A DNA stretch of 64,000 nt from assembly GCF_958405895.1 (NCBI RefSeq), contig NZ_CATZAR010000001.1; one strand, written 5' to 3'. Positions within the stretch are counted from its first letter, which is position 1. The number at the start of each line of letters is the position of its first letter. The notes beneath the pieces were generated by a model. That model did not search any database and was not told the origin of the DNA. It saw nothing but the letters and a program-made list of their open reading frames with translations. Shown piece after piece: positions 34,911-43,822 of this stretch. The position numbers and the translations under genes were made by a program. The DNA is from Ralstonia thomasii. Lineage in GTDB: Bacteria > Pseudomonadota > Gammaproteobacteria > Burkholderiales > Burkholderiaceae.

Positions 34911-36959
34911 TCACACCAGCGTTTCAGGCCCGGTCTTGCGATGCACATTGGCGGCCAGCACGTGGCCCAGTTCGCCCGGGAAAATCGGCTTGGTGATGAC
35001 GGATTGGTACCCGGCCTCCTTCGCCGCCTTCAGGCGGATCGGGTCGGCAAATGCCGTCACTGCGATGGCGGGCAGGTCGGTCCAACCGCGTTCGCGCACG
35101 GCCCGCACTAACTGCATGCCGTCCATGCCCGGCATGGCGAGGTCGCTGACCAGCGCATCGAACGGGTAGGCGTTGGCGACTGCATGTTCCAGCGCATCGA
35201 GTGCGGCCGCCCCGCTGGATACGGTGACAACGTCGGCCCCGTAGCGCTCGAGCATCAGCGCGATCACGCCGAGCGACTCGGGGTTGTCATCCACTGCCAG
35301 CACGCGGATGCCGTCCAGTGTCGGCACGCCCGTCCCCGCGACGAGGCCCGGCGTGCGGTTGGCCTGTTCGCCCGGCTGCGCGGCATGCAGCGGCAACGAC
35401 ACGGCCATGGTGGTGCCACGGTCCGCACCGCTGCTGGCTGCCGTGATGCGGCCGTGGTGCAGTTCGACGAGTTGTTTGGCAATCGCCAACCCCAGCCCGA
35501 GCCCGCCGTGCCGACGCGTGCTGGACAGGTCCGCCTGCTGGAACCGATCAAAAATATGCGGCAGGAAGGTGGGCTCGATGCCGATGCCGGTGTCGCGCAC
35601 GGTGGCGACCACGCCTTCGGGCGCCGGATGCACCGAGAGCCGGATGTGGCCGCCCTCGGGCGTGAACTTGACGGCATTGGCCAGCAGGTTCCAGAACACC
35701 TGCTTCAGGCGCCCGGCATCGCCTTGCAGCATCGGCACGGGCAGGAATTCGGTCTCGATGGTGATGTTCTTCTGGCGCGCCATCGGCTCGATGGTCTCGC
35801 GCGCGCGTTCCAGCACGTCGGCCAGATCTACGGGGCCAATCTCCAGTGGAACCTTGCCCGAAAGGATGGCCGACATGTCGAGCAGGTCGTCGATGAGGTG
35901 GACCTGCGTGCGGGCGCTGCGCTCGATGGCTTCAATGCCGCGCTTGAACATCGCTTCGTCGTACGCGCGCATGTTCAGCAATTGCGCCCAGCCCAGCACC
36001 GCATTGAGCGGCGTGCGCAGCTCGTGGCTGACGGTCGCCAGGAAGTCGTCTTTCAGGCGGCTGGCGCGCTCGGCCTCTTCGCGGGCGCGGGATTCGGCTT
36101 CGAGCAACTGCGTGCGGCGGGCCTCGGCCTGGCGGCGTTCGCTGATGTCGATCACGGCGTTCGTCAGGCCGATGATCTCGCCGGTGTCGTCGCGCAGCGG
36201 CATGACCACCACGTCGTAGACCACGCGCTGCGTGTGGCGCCGCCGGAACGCGAACTCCACGCGCGTAGGCGTGCCCGTTGCGATGACGCGCTGGCCGGCT
36301 TCGGTCAGGCGCGATGCAGCGCGGCGGCCGAACACTTCGCGCACCGTCCGTCCCAGCAACTGCTCGGGCTGCAGGCCGAACACGGGGTTGTGCACCCACG
36401 TGAAGTGCATCGTGTTGTCGACGTCGTAGAGCGAAATGGGCGAAGCCTGCAGCGCGGCCAGCAGGCGTTGCTGCGACAGGCGTTGCTGGGTTTCGGCCCG
36501 CGCGCGCCGTTCAGCCCCGGCGCGGGCACGACGCAACTGCTCGCACAAGGCGCAGATAAGCAGTGCGCCCACCCCAAACACCGTCATCTGGATCGGCGTG
36601 AGCGGCACAGCGGCAGGCCAGCTTTGCAGTGCAGCCAATGCGATGAACAGCCCCGCATAGCAGACGATGGCCAGCATCCCCGGCCAGAAGCCGCCATACC
36701 ACGCGGCAATTGTTACCACCGGAAAGGCCAGGTAGAACGGCAAATGGATGCCCATTGCCGATTCGAGCAGCAACCGCCCAATCGTGCCGACGGCGGCCGC
36801 ACCCATCGCCACCAGCCATGCCGATGGACGAATGGCCGGGGCATCGTTGAACCCGCTCTTGCTGAAGGGCCCAGGGTCCGGCAACCGGGCAGGGTCAGCA
36901 GCGCGCGCGTCCGACGGGCGGGAAGATGAGGGCAGGATGGACGTCACAGTCGGGCGCAA
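34911..36959 (-). CDS. Hybrid sensor histidine kinase with PAS and receiver domains
   Basis: A 682-residue hybrid kinase. Three to four hydrophobic segments lie at about 47-135 (LPFYLAFPVVTIAAWYGGFWPG, a DUF4118/MASE-like sensor). A PAS domain with PAC spans about 165-285, then H-box (DDFLATVSHELRTPLNAVLG), HATPase with N-box (NLLANAVKFTP), G1 (DTGIGIEP) and G2 (HGGLGLGLAIAKQL), and a C-terminal receiver (about 550-670) with phosphoacceptor Asp in DALVSDLAMPGMDG. No output domain follows, so signalling must go through a phosphotransfer partner or regulator elsewhere. The start is uncertain: the first codon in frame is TTG at 36959; a GTG lies four codons later and no good ribosome site is visible. 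Confidence 0.88.
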   Translation of the reverse strand: MRPTVTSILPSSSRPSDARAADPARLPDPGPFSKSGFNDAPAIRPSAWLVAMGAAAVGTIGRLLLESAMGIHLPFYLAFPVVTIAAWYGGFWPGMLAIVCYAGLFIALAALQSWPAAVPLTPIQMTVFGVGALLICALCEQLRRARAGAERRARAETQQRLSQQRLLAALQASPISLYDVDNTMHFTWVHNPVFGLQPEQLLGRTVREVFGRRAASRLTEAGQRVIATGTPTRVEFAFRRRHTQRVVYDVVVMPLRDDTGEIIGLTNAVIDISERRQAEARRTQLLEAESRAREEAERASRLKDDFLATVSHELRTPLNAVLGWAQLLNMRAYDEAMFKRGIEAIERSARTQVHLIDDLLDMSAILSGKVPLEIGPVDLADVLERARETIEPMARQKNITIETEFLPVPMLQGDAGRLKQVFWNLLANAVKFTPEGGHIRLSVHPAPEGVVATVRDTGIGIEPTFLPHIFDRFQQADLSSTRRHGGLGLGLAIAKQLVELHHGRITAASSGADRGTTMAVSLPLHAAQPGEQANRTPGLVAGTGVPTLDGIRVLAVDDNPESLGVIALMLERYGADVVTVSSGAAALDALEHAVANAYPFDALVSDLAMPGMDGMQLVRAVRERGWTDLPAIAVTAFADPIRLKAAKEAGYQSVITKPIFPGELGHVLAANVHRKTGPETLV

Positions 36960-37098
36960 TACCGGGCGGAGAATAAAGCAGCCAAAGGTGCCTCAGGATA
37001 CGAATTGGCCGCCACCGATGCCATCGGGGTTTCGCTGACATGCTTGCAAGACAGCGCCCGATTCTTGCTCAGGCCAGCAGTGGCGCGGTCTGGCGGGT

Positions 37099-38427
37099 TT
37101 ATCCCCCTGAAGAGGGGTGTCCGGCATCCGCCGGGTGCGGATCGCGCATGCGGTCGCGTTGCGCCAGGGCCGGGAACAGCCGCATCCAGGCTGCCACCAC
37201 CAACAGCGTGCCGAGGCCGCCAATCACCACCGAGGCCACCGGCCCAAGCAGCCCCGCCAGCATGCCCGATTCGAATTCGCCCAACTGGTTGGACGCGCCC
37301 ACGAACACGGAATTGACTGCGCTCACGCGCCCGCGCATGGCATCGGGCGTATCGAGCTGCACCAGCGAAGTGCGGATCACCACACTGATCATGTCGGACG
37401 CCCCCAGCAGCACCAGCGCCAGCATCGACAGCGGCAGCCAGTGCGACACCCCAAATACCAGCGTCGCCAGCCCGAACACCGCCACGGCGGCAAACATCAC
37501 CCGGCCGACGTGCCGATCCAGCGGACGGTGCGCCAGGAAAAGCGCCATGCCCAGCGCCCCCACCGCCGGCGCCGAGCGCAGCAGCCCCAGCCCCCATGCG
37601 CCTGTGCCAAGGATGTCGCGCGCGTAGATCGGCAGCAGCGCCGTCGCGCCGCCCAGCAGTACCGCAAACAGGTCGAGCGAGATGGCGCCCAGCACCACCG
37701 GCCGCCCCTTGATGAACGCAATACCCGCGAACAGCGATTCGAGGCTGACCGGCGTGCTGACGGGCGCCGCCCGCTCCATCCGTACCAGCGCCAGCAACAC
37801 GTGCGCGAGCAAGAACAGCCCTGCTGCCGTGGCATACACCACCGGCGCGCCTGCCACGTAGAGAAAGCCGCCCAGCGCCGGTCCCAGGATCACGCCGGTC
37901 TGCCCGGCCGAACTGGACAGCGCCACCGCGCGCGGCAATGCCTGCAGGGGCACCAGCGTCGGCAACAGCGCTTGCAGCGTCGGCGTCTCGAACGCTCGCA
38001 TCGCGCCAATCACCACCACGCACAGGAAGATCGGCTGCACGCCTGCGTGCCCATTGGCTGCCATGACGGCCAGCGCGAGCGCCACCAGGGCTTCGATGGC
38101 CTGGCAGGCGCGCACGACGTACCGCCGGTCGTAGCGGTCCGCAATATGGCCGGAGGCCAGCACCAGCACCACCGACGGCAGAAACTGCGCCAGCCCGACC
38201 AGCCCCAGCACATAGGCGCTGCGCGTGAGGTCGTAGATCTGCCAGCCGACGGCCACCCCGAACATCTGATACGCGAAGGTGGTGGACAGCCTGGCGAACC
38301 AGAACAGCCTGAACGCGGGATAGGAAAACGGCGCATGCGACAGCGTTTGCGCAGATGCGGAAGAGGAAGCGGGGGAAAGACCGGCGTCGCCAGACACGTT
38401 GGATGTGCGCCGGTATCCGGCGATCAA
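37099..38427 (-). CDS. MFS transporter, EntS/MFS_3-like exporter
   Basis: A 442-residue membrane protein with 12 predicted helices in two bundles. A motif-A-type loop (SGHIADRYDRRYVV) lies between helices 2 and 3, and a matching loop (DTPDAMRGRVSAVNSVF) occurs in the second half, as in the MFS_3 group (enterobactin exporter EntS and relatives). It is likely a drug or siderophore-type exporter; the substrate is unknown and no siderophore genes are nearby. The N-terminal 35 residues are Ser/Ala-rich and may not all be translated. It stands alone, downstream of nothing obvious. Confidence 0.87.
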   Translation of the reverse strand: MIAGYRRTSNVSGDAGLSPASSSASAQTLSHAPFSYPAFRLFWFARLSTTFAYQMFGVAVGWQIYDLTRSAYVLGLVGLAQFLPSVVLVLASGHIADRYDRRYVVRACQAIEALVALALAVMAANGHAGVQPIFLCVVVIGAMRAFETPTLQALLPTLVPLQALPRAVALSSSAGQTGVILGPALGGFLYVAGAPVVYATAAGLFLLAHVLLALVRMERAAPVSTPVSLESLFAGIAFIKGRPVVLGAISLDLFAVLLGGATALLPIYARDILGTGAWGLGLLRSAPAVGALGMALFLAHRPLDRHVGRVMFAAVAVFGLATLVFGVSHWLPLSMLALVLLGASDMISVVIRTSLVQLDTPDAMRGRVSAVNSVFVGASNQLGEFESGMLAGLLGPVASVVIGGLGTLLVVAAWMRLFPALAQRDRMRDPHPADAGHPSSGG

Positions 38428-38549
38428 TGAAGGAGGCGGAAAGGAGGCGTGAAGCGTCCGTCATCGTAGCGGAAGTCGCCCCCTTGTAGCCGCCCGCGCG
38501 GGTACGCGGCTTGCGAAACTGCTGGCACATCATTACAGGAGATTTCATC

Positions 38550-38906
38550 ATGGCCACGCACAACGCCCGGTCAAAGCCGGCGCCGCCCAGATCGACGGCC
38601 AAGCCGAAGAACCACCGTTGGTCGCGCCACGTCATGGAGACCAGCGACGCGCTGGACATCGAACCCGATATCTTCAAGTTGCGCAGCCCCGCGCGGATTG
38701 CGGCGTCGCTCAAGGCATCGGCCGAGCATAGCCGGCGGCGCAAGGGGACGGCATTCCAGTCGGCCATGTCAATGCTGACGTTCTATATCAATCGGGCGGG
38801 GCACAACCTCAGCGGCGGGCGTCGCCGGATTCTGGAACGTGCCAAGGATGCTCTGCGAGCCGAATTTGGCCGCCGTGCCCAAAGCACGGCCAAGGCCCGG
38901 CATTGA
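38550..38906 (+). CDS. DUF3175 family protein
   Basis: A 118-residue basic cytoplasmic protein. The core NHRWSRHVMETSDALDIEPDIF and the later AMSMLTFYINRAGHNLSG correspond to DUF3175, a small family widespread in proteobacteria without known function. The C-terminus is Arg/Lys-rich (GRRRILERAKDALRAEFGRR), so nucleic-acid contact is possible but unproven. The ATG at 38550 has AGGAGA upstream at good spacing. It lies next to two other small genes, converging with the first of them. Confidence 0.8.
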   Translation: MATHNARSKPAPPRSTAKPKNHRWSRHVMETSDALDIEPDIFKLRSPARIAASLKASAEHSRRRKGTAFQSAMSMLTFYINRAGHNLSGGRRRILERAKDALRAEFGRRAQSTAKARH

Positions 38907-38924
38907 TGGAAGGGGCGACGCCGC

Positions 38925-39203
38925 TCAGATGGTCAGCATGACGCTGAGCAGTTGGCGAGCCACCGCCTTGTAGTCGGCGTTGTCACTCTGCGGCGAATAC
39001 GTGGACAGTGTCTTGCCCCGGTATTTGACGGTCACGATGCCGTTGCGGGTTGAATAGGTGGCTTCGATGGTCCGGCCGCCGCGCTCGAGATTGAAGGGGA
39101 TGGTCTCAGCGATCAGCCGTGCGGTTTCTTGCGTGGCCGGTGAGGGCGGCACGGCCGACAGCGGCGGGTATGAGGCGAGTGCTTGTTGTTCGGGGTGGCG
39201 CAT
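38925..39203 (-). CDS. Hypothetical small protein
   Basis: A 92-residue soluble protein starting MRHPEQQALASYPPLS. It has no signal, membrane segment or recognised motif; the C-terminal half has alternating beta-like sequence (IEATYSTRNGIVTVKYRG). The GAGGAGG ribosome site just before the ATG at 39203 argues strongly that it is translated. Function unknown. Confidence 0.7.
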   Translation of the reverse strand: MRHPEQQALASYPPLSAVPPSPATQETARLIAETIPFNLERGGRTIEATYSTRNGIVTVKYRGKTLSTYSPQSDNADYKAVARQLLSVMLTI

Positions 39204-39556
39204 GGCGCCTCCTCTTTGGGGAAAACGGATATGCACTCCAACGCAGGTTCCGTACCAGCCCCGTTGGGCGCGGACATGCCGAGTGGCCGCCCGAAAAGTG
39301 GCACATCAACGGCAGCGGGGCGCTCGACATGCGCGCGGGTTTGACGTCACGCGTCGGTCCGTTGACGATATTTGTCAGATTTGTAAACGCAATTAACCGC
39401 CAAAAATTTTAGGCCCGTGTAAATCCGGGCTATCAAGGCGGGGGGACAGGTGCCATTCTGGTAAGTGCCATGCCGCGCGCATCAAACCAACCACATGCAC
39501 ATCGCGCCTTGCAGGCACCCCTGCCGACGTTCCAACCATGCCAATAAGGAGGCAAT
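39204..39556. other. Intergenic region upstream of dodecin
   Basis: A 353-bp region without a supported gene. Its right half is A/T-richer than the surroundings (TTGACGATATTTGTCAGATTT around 39362), which suits a promoter for the dodecin gene. A small hairpin (GCCCG / CGGGC, 39412-39430) has no T-tract after it. Confidence 0.45.
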
Positions 39557-39805
39557 ATGGGTTCCCATACCTACAAGTTGATCGAGCTGGTCGGCTCTTC
39601 TCCCGAGTCCAGCGATGCGGCGGTACGCAATGCCATCGCACGGGCAAGCGAAACGCTCAACCATCTGGATTGGTTTGAAGTCCTGGAAACGCGTGGCCAT
39701 CTCGTCGACGGCAAGATCGCGCATTGGCAGGTGACGCTCAAGGTCGGGATGCGGCTGGAGACGCTGGAAAGCGAAAAGCCCGCCGGCAAGAAGAAGGGCA
39801 AATAG
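39557..39805 (+). CDS. Dodecin (flavin-storage protein)
   Basis: An 82-residue protein of the dodecin family, which assembles into a hollow dodecamer that binds FMN, riboflavin or related flavins and buffers free flavin. The family pattern is clear: HTYKLIELVGSSPESSDAAV at the N-terminus, with DWFEVLETRG carrying the Trp that stacks on the isoalloxazine ring, and IAHWQVTLKVGMRLE at the end. The Lys-rich tail (KPAGKKKGK) is an extension. AAGGAGG precedes the ATG. The distance to ribB (15 kb) gives no operon link, though both concern flavin homeostasis. Confidence 0.93.
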   Translation: MGSHTYKLIELVGSSPESSDAAVRNAIARASETLNHLDWFEVLETRGHLVDGKIAHWQVTLKVGMRLETLESEKPAGKKKGK

Positions 39806-39814
39806 CGGGTGAAG

Positions 39815-39849
39815 AAAAAGGCGGCCCGGATTGCTCCGGCCGCCTTTTT
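39815..39849. terminator. Bidirectional intrinsic terminator
   Basis: A perfect 12-bp stem (AAAAAGGCGGCC at 39815-39826, GGCCGCCTTTTT at 39838-39849). It separates the dodecin gene from the convergent phosphoesterase gene and can act on both strands. Confidence 0.88.
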
Positions 39850-39870
39850 CACGATGACTGCGTTGCAGCG

Positions 39871-42033
39871 TTATTGAGCCTGCGTGAAATCCAGCGCGTT
39901 GGTCAGGTCGCCCATCGGCTTGTTGCCGTTGGAGACGAGCGCGTCGTCACGTTGCTTGATACCCGGCAGCGTCGGCAGGTCGAAGCGGTGCGTGATCAGG
40001 CGCAGGACCGAAGCCGTGTCGTACTGGGTGTGGTCAACGAAACCCTTCTTGGCGAACGGCGAGACGATGATCGCCGGGATACGCGTGCCCGGGCCCCAGC
40101 GGTCGGCCTTCGGCACCGTGGCGTGGTCGTAGAAGCCACCGTTTTCGTCATACGTCACGACGATCACCATGTTCTTCCACTGCGGGCTCTTCTGCAGCTG
40201 GGCGATCACGTTGACGATGTGCGCGTCGCCGTCAGCCACATTGGCGTAGCCCGGGTGCTGGTTCAGGTTGCCTTGCGGCTTGTAGAACGTGACGGCGGGC
40301 AGCTTGCCTGCGGCTGCGTCTTGCAGGAAGGCGGCGTCGTAGTCGCGCAGGTGGGCCGCACGCTCGGCGGCGCCGGTGGTCGTGGCCGGGTCGAAGCGGC
40401 TGAAGTAGTTGAACGGCTGGTGGTGCGGCTGGAACTGGATCGCGCCGCTGTAGATCACGCTGCGCGTGGTGTTCGGAGCGTCGGCGATGGCCGCGTTCCA
40501 GGCGCCGGCGTACCAGGCCCAGTCCACGCCACGGGCGGTCAGCAGGTCACCGATGTTGGTGGTCGACTGCTTCGGCATCGTCGACGCCTTGGTCGGATCA
40601 GCATAGGCTGCGTTGCCGCTGGCTACGGCGTTGCCCGAGGGCTGGTACGGCGGCTGCATCGTGTTGACGGCGTACGAGTTGCCGTTGCTGTCGACCGGCG
40701 TCAGGCTGCCGTCCTTCGTGGGATTGCCATCGTCGCCAGCGCCTGCGTATGAGGTCGGCGCACCGGCCATCACCGAGCTTGCAGCCGGGATGAGCGTCGG
40801 GCTGCCGTCTGCATTCGTCTTGACGTTGGCAATGCTGTTGACCGCCGGCGACGCCTTTGCGTTCGGGTAGATCGGTGCGCACGCGCAGACCAGGTACTGG
40901 TGGTTCAGGAACGAACCGCCGAAGGCGCCCATGAAGAAGTTGTCCGCCAGCGTGTATTGCTTGGCGATGTTCCACATGGCCATCTTGCTGCCGTCGTAGT
41001 AGCCCATGGTCAGGCCGCCGGCATCGGCAAAGGCGGCGAACTTGTCGTTCTTGCCGCCGTTGATCTGCATCTGGTTCTGATAGAAGCGGTGCCAGAGGTC
41101 ACGCGTGATGACGTTCTGGCCGACCACCGTGCCCGTGCTGCCGAAGCCCGACGGGCTGTCGATCTGGAACATCTGGTTCGGCATGTTGGCGGTGGAAGCC
41201 TGCGTGATCTGCACGCTCTGGCCGGCGGCGGTCACGCCACCCCAGGTGGGCGGCAGCGTCGGCAGCACGGAGCCGTCGAAGTCTTTCTGCGCAACGGCAG
41301 TGCCCGTCGAGGTCGGGTTCACACCGGGGATGCCATTGGCGCCCGGGAACAGGCCGTACAGGTTGTCGAAACCGCGGTTTTCTGCGTAGATGACCACGAT
41401 CGTTTTGACGTTGTTTGCCAGCGCCATGCGCTTGGTCACCCCGTCGTGCAGGCGCTTGTCGATGTCGCCACCATTGGCAACGGCGTCAGCGATCAGATCG
41501 ATGGCCTGGTCGATCTCAGCCTGCAGCGCAGTTTTGGTGTCAGCGTCGGTTTCCTTGTTGTGGTCTTCCAGCAGCTTGTCGATCGTCACGCCAAGGCGAG
41601 CGGCCAGTGCCGTCTTGGCAGCGTTGATGTCACCGCCGTTGCTGTCCATCAGCACCGCCAGTTCGGTCGAGATGGCGCTGACAACAGCATTGGCACCGGC
41701 CGGTGCGCGGAACACCAGCGGCTGCGTGATGGCCGTATGCGTACCCTTGTCCGGGTCGTTGCGGAAAGCGTCCGTGCCGATTTCCACGGTGATGGCGCCC
41801 GTGCCCGACAGCGAGTACGCGCCGTTGGCATCGGTATAGGTGCTGGCTTCACCCGAATCGCACTTGCCGTTGTTGTTGGCGTCGATACAAACTTTGGCAT
41901 GTTCGAAGTAGCTGCCGGTCACCACGCCAGAGGTGGACGCGGAGGCACTGCTGTTCGAATCACTGCCACCACAGGCAGACATGCTGGCAGCAACCAACGC
42001 GGTCAGCGGCAAAAGACGAAGCGCTCGGCTCAT
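39871..42033 (-). CDS. AcpA/phospholipase C-type phosphoesterase, lipoprotein
   Basis: A 720-residue exported enzyme of the phosphoesterase superfamily that holds Francisella acid phosphatase AcpA and non-haemolytic phospholipases C. The N-terminus has a signal with lipobox SMSAC (Cys21). Residues about 40-85 resemble a small Ig-like/carrier module (DANNNGKCDSGE, TDANGAYSLSG). The catalytic domain shows VIYAENRGFDNLYG (the E-N-x-x-F-D metal/nucleophile motif) and TYDENGGFYDH (D-E-x-G-G-x-x-D-H). It should hydrolyse phosphomonoesters or phospholipid head groups in the envelope. The ATG at 42033 has AGGGAAA upstream. It is divergent from a di-heme peroxidase; a possible Pho box lies in between. 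Confidence 0.87.
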   Translation of the reverse strand: MSRALRLLPLTALVAASMSACGGSDSNSSASASTSGVVTGSYFEHAKVCIDANNNGKCDSGEASTYTDANGAYSLSGTGAITVEIGTDAFRNDPDKGTHTAITQPLVFRAPAGANAVVSAISTELAVLMDSNGGDINAAKTALAARLGVTIDKLLEDHNKETDADTKTALQAEIDQAIDLIADAVANGGDIDKRLHDGVTKRMALANNVKTIVVIYAENRGFDNLYGLFPGANGIPGVNPTSTGTAVAQKDFDGSVLPTLPPTWGGVTAAGQSVQITQASTANMPNQMFQIDSPSGFGSTGTVVGQNVITRDLWHRFYQNQMQINGGKNDKFAAFADAGGLTMGYYDGSKMAMWNIAKQYTLADNFFMGAFGGSFLNHQYLVCACAPIYPNAKASPAVNSIANVKTNADGSPTLIPAASSVMAGAPTSYAGAGDDGNPTKDGSLTPVDSNGNSYAVNTMQPPYQPSGNAVASGNAAYADPTKASTMPKQSTTNIGDLLTARGVDWAWYAGAWNAAIADAPNTTRSVIYSGAIQFQPHHQPFNYFSRFDPATTTGAAERAAHLRDYDAAFLQDAAAGKLPAVTFYKPQGNLNQHPGYANVADGDAHIVNVIAQLQKSPQWKNMVIVVTYDENGGFYDHATVPKADRWGPGTRIPAIIVSPFAKKGFVDHTQYDTASVLRLITHRFDLPTLPGIKQRDDALVSNGNKPMGDLTNALDFTQAQ

Positions 42034-42228
42034 GATTTCCCTGGATTGTTGTGTGGGGGACGAAAGCGAGCCGGAGTCTGTGCTTCGTGTGTGACAAGTT
42101 GATGATGAGAACGCTGGCGTGGAGCTGATTTCGCCCCAGTTGAGCGTGATGACCATCGTCAGGATGAGCAGGGGTACCACCGATCGTTTGAAGACATTTG
42201 CCACCACGGGTCATCTCCAAGGGCTGAC

Positions 42229-42246
42229 GTGACAGACGTTTGACGA
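42229..42246 (-). promoter_or_regulatory. Candidate Pho box
   Basis: On the minus strand, TCGTCAA-ACGT-CTGTCAC resembles the two 7-bp half-sites of a PhoB box (CTGTCAT, four bases, CTGTCAC). The second half is perfect, the first is weak, and the GTCA cores are 11 bp apart as expected. It lies about 200 bp upstream of the phosphoesterase gene. Confidence 0.35.
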
Positions 42247-42307
42247 CATCAAAGTGTCATGGCCGCCGTGCTAAGTTGCAAGGTTTGCAAAATCCCGCCT
42301 GTCGAAA

Positions 42308-43699
42308 ATGTCCCGTGTGCTGCCCGCTGCAACGTTTCGCGTGATCGCCGTATCGGCGCTTGCCGGCGTGGTCGTCGTGTTGTGCGGGTGCGGGCGGGGC
42401 GATCCTGCGGCCCATGCCGCAACCGTGGCGGCTTCGGCACCAGCAGCGGTGGCGCCATCGACGGCGGCGGGCGTAAAGCCCGCAGCGGCCCCTGCCTACG
42501 AGAAAGCCTTCTACACGATGATGGCTACGCGCCGCCCGTCGGTGCCTGCAATGGCGGCGCTTGGCAAGGCGCTGTTCTTCGATCCTGCCCTGTCTGCCTC
42601 GGGCAAGCAGGCCTGCGCCAGCTGCCATAGCCCGACACATGCCTATGGCCCACCGAACGATCTGTCGGTCCAGCTTGGCGGCACGGGCATGAACAAGACG
42701 GGCGTGCGCGCAGCACCATCGCTGCGCTATCTGCAGAAGGTGCCGCCGTTCTCCGAACACTTTTACGAGAGCGACGGCAACGACTCGGAAGACCAGGGCC
42801 CGACCGGCGGCTACACGTGGGATGGCCGCGTGTCGTCCACGCACGACCAGGCGCGCATCCCGCTGCTGTCGGGGCACGAGATGGCCAACGGAACGCAGGC
42901 CAGCGTCGTGGCCAAGCTGCGCAATGGCCGCCACGCGCAGACGTTCCGCCAGGTATTCGGCAACGACATCCTCGACAACGAAGACACCGCCTTCCGCGCG
43001 GCACTGATGGTGCTCGAGGTCTTCCAGGAAACACCGTCCGAGTTCTATCCGTATGACAGCAAGTACGACGCGTTCTTGCGCAAGCAGGTGAAGCTGTCGC
43101 CGCAGGAGTTGCGCGGGCTGAAGGCGTTTGCCGATCCGGCCAAGGGCAACTGCGCGTCGTGCCACGTGAGCGCCATCAAGCAGGACGGGGCGTTCCCGGC
43201 CTTCACCGATTTTGGCCACATCGCCGTGGGCGTGCCACGCAATCGCTCGCTGGCCGCCAATGCGGATCCGAAGTTCTTCGACCTGGGCCTGTGCGGCCCC
43301 GACCGGACCGATCTCAAAGACCGCACGGACTATTGCGGCCGCTTCCGCACGCCGTCGCTGCGCAACGTGGCGCTGCGCAAGACGTTCTTCCACAACGGCG
43401 CCATCCACTCGCTGGAAGACGCGGTGCGCTTCTACGCCCAGCGCGACACGCAGCCGCAGAAGTGGTACCCGCGCAAGGCTGACGGCACGGTCGACAAGTT
43501 CGATGATCTGCCGACCCAGTACCGCGCCAACGTCAACATGGAGCCGCCGTTTGGCGGCAAGCCGGGCGACAAGCCTGTGCTGTCCGAGGCCGACGTGCGC
43601 GACATCGTTGCGTTTCTCAAGACGCTCACCGACGGCTATCGCCCCGTGCGGGCGACGCAATCCGGCAGCCAAGGCGGCAGCCGCGTCGCACAGCGCTAA
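42308..43699 (+). CDS. Di-heme cytochrome c peroxidase (CcpA/MauG-type)
   Basis: A 463-residue exported haem protein. The N-terminus is a signal that may be a lipoprotein type (VVVLCGCG around 23-29), followed by an Ala/Pro linker to about 62. Two c-type haem sites are clear: CASCH at 103-107 and CASCH at 282-286, the usual spacing for bacterial di-heme peroxidases. FRTPSLRNVALRKTFFHNGA is another family hallmark. The enzyme reduces hydrogen peroxide in the periplasm or, in MauG-like members, oxidises protein side chains. The ribosome site before the ATG at 42308 is weak. It is divergent from the AcpA-like gene, a pairing that could be functional or chance. Confidence 0.88.
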   Translation: MSRVLPAATFRVIAVSALAGVVVVLCGCGRGDPAAHAATVAASAPAAVAPSTAAGVKPAAAPAYEKAFYTMMATRRPSVPAMAALGKALFFDPALSASGKQACASCHSPTHAYGPPNDLSVQLGGTGMNKTGVRAAPSLRYLQKVPPFSEHFYESDGNDSEDQGPTGGYTWDGRVSSTHDQARIPLLSGHEMANGTQASVVAKLRNGRHAQTFRQVFGNDILDNEDTAFRAALMVLEVFQETPSEFYPYDSKYDAFLRKQVKLSPQELRGLKAFADPAKGNCASCHVSAIKQDGAFPAFTDFGHIAVGVPRNRSLAANADPKFFDLGLCGPDRTDLKDRTDYCGRFRTPSLRNVALRKTFFHNGAIHSLEDAVRFYAQRDTQPQKWYPRKADGTVDKFDDLPTQYRANVNMEPPFGGKPGDKPVLSEADVRDIVAFLKTLTDGYRPVRATQSGSQGGSRVAQR

Positions 43700-43822
43700 G
43701 CCTCGCAATCCAAGCCCCGCGGCCCGTTTGTTGCAACACCTTGCGACGGATTCGCGCAAAGCCGTGCTTGCGCTGCGGTTATCATCGGCGGATCGTCTTT
43801 CTGCTGTCTTCTACTTCCCGCT

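Noticed and set aside
39412..39430. GCCCG/CGGGC hairpin upstream of dodecin as a terminator or riboswitch
   Set aside because: Five-bp stem without T-run or conserved aptamer sequence; not enough to call.
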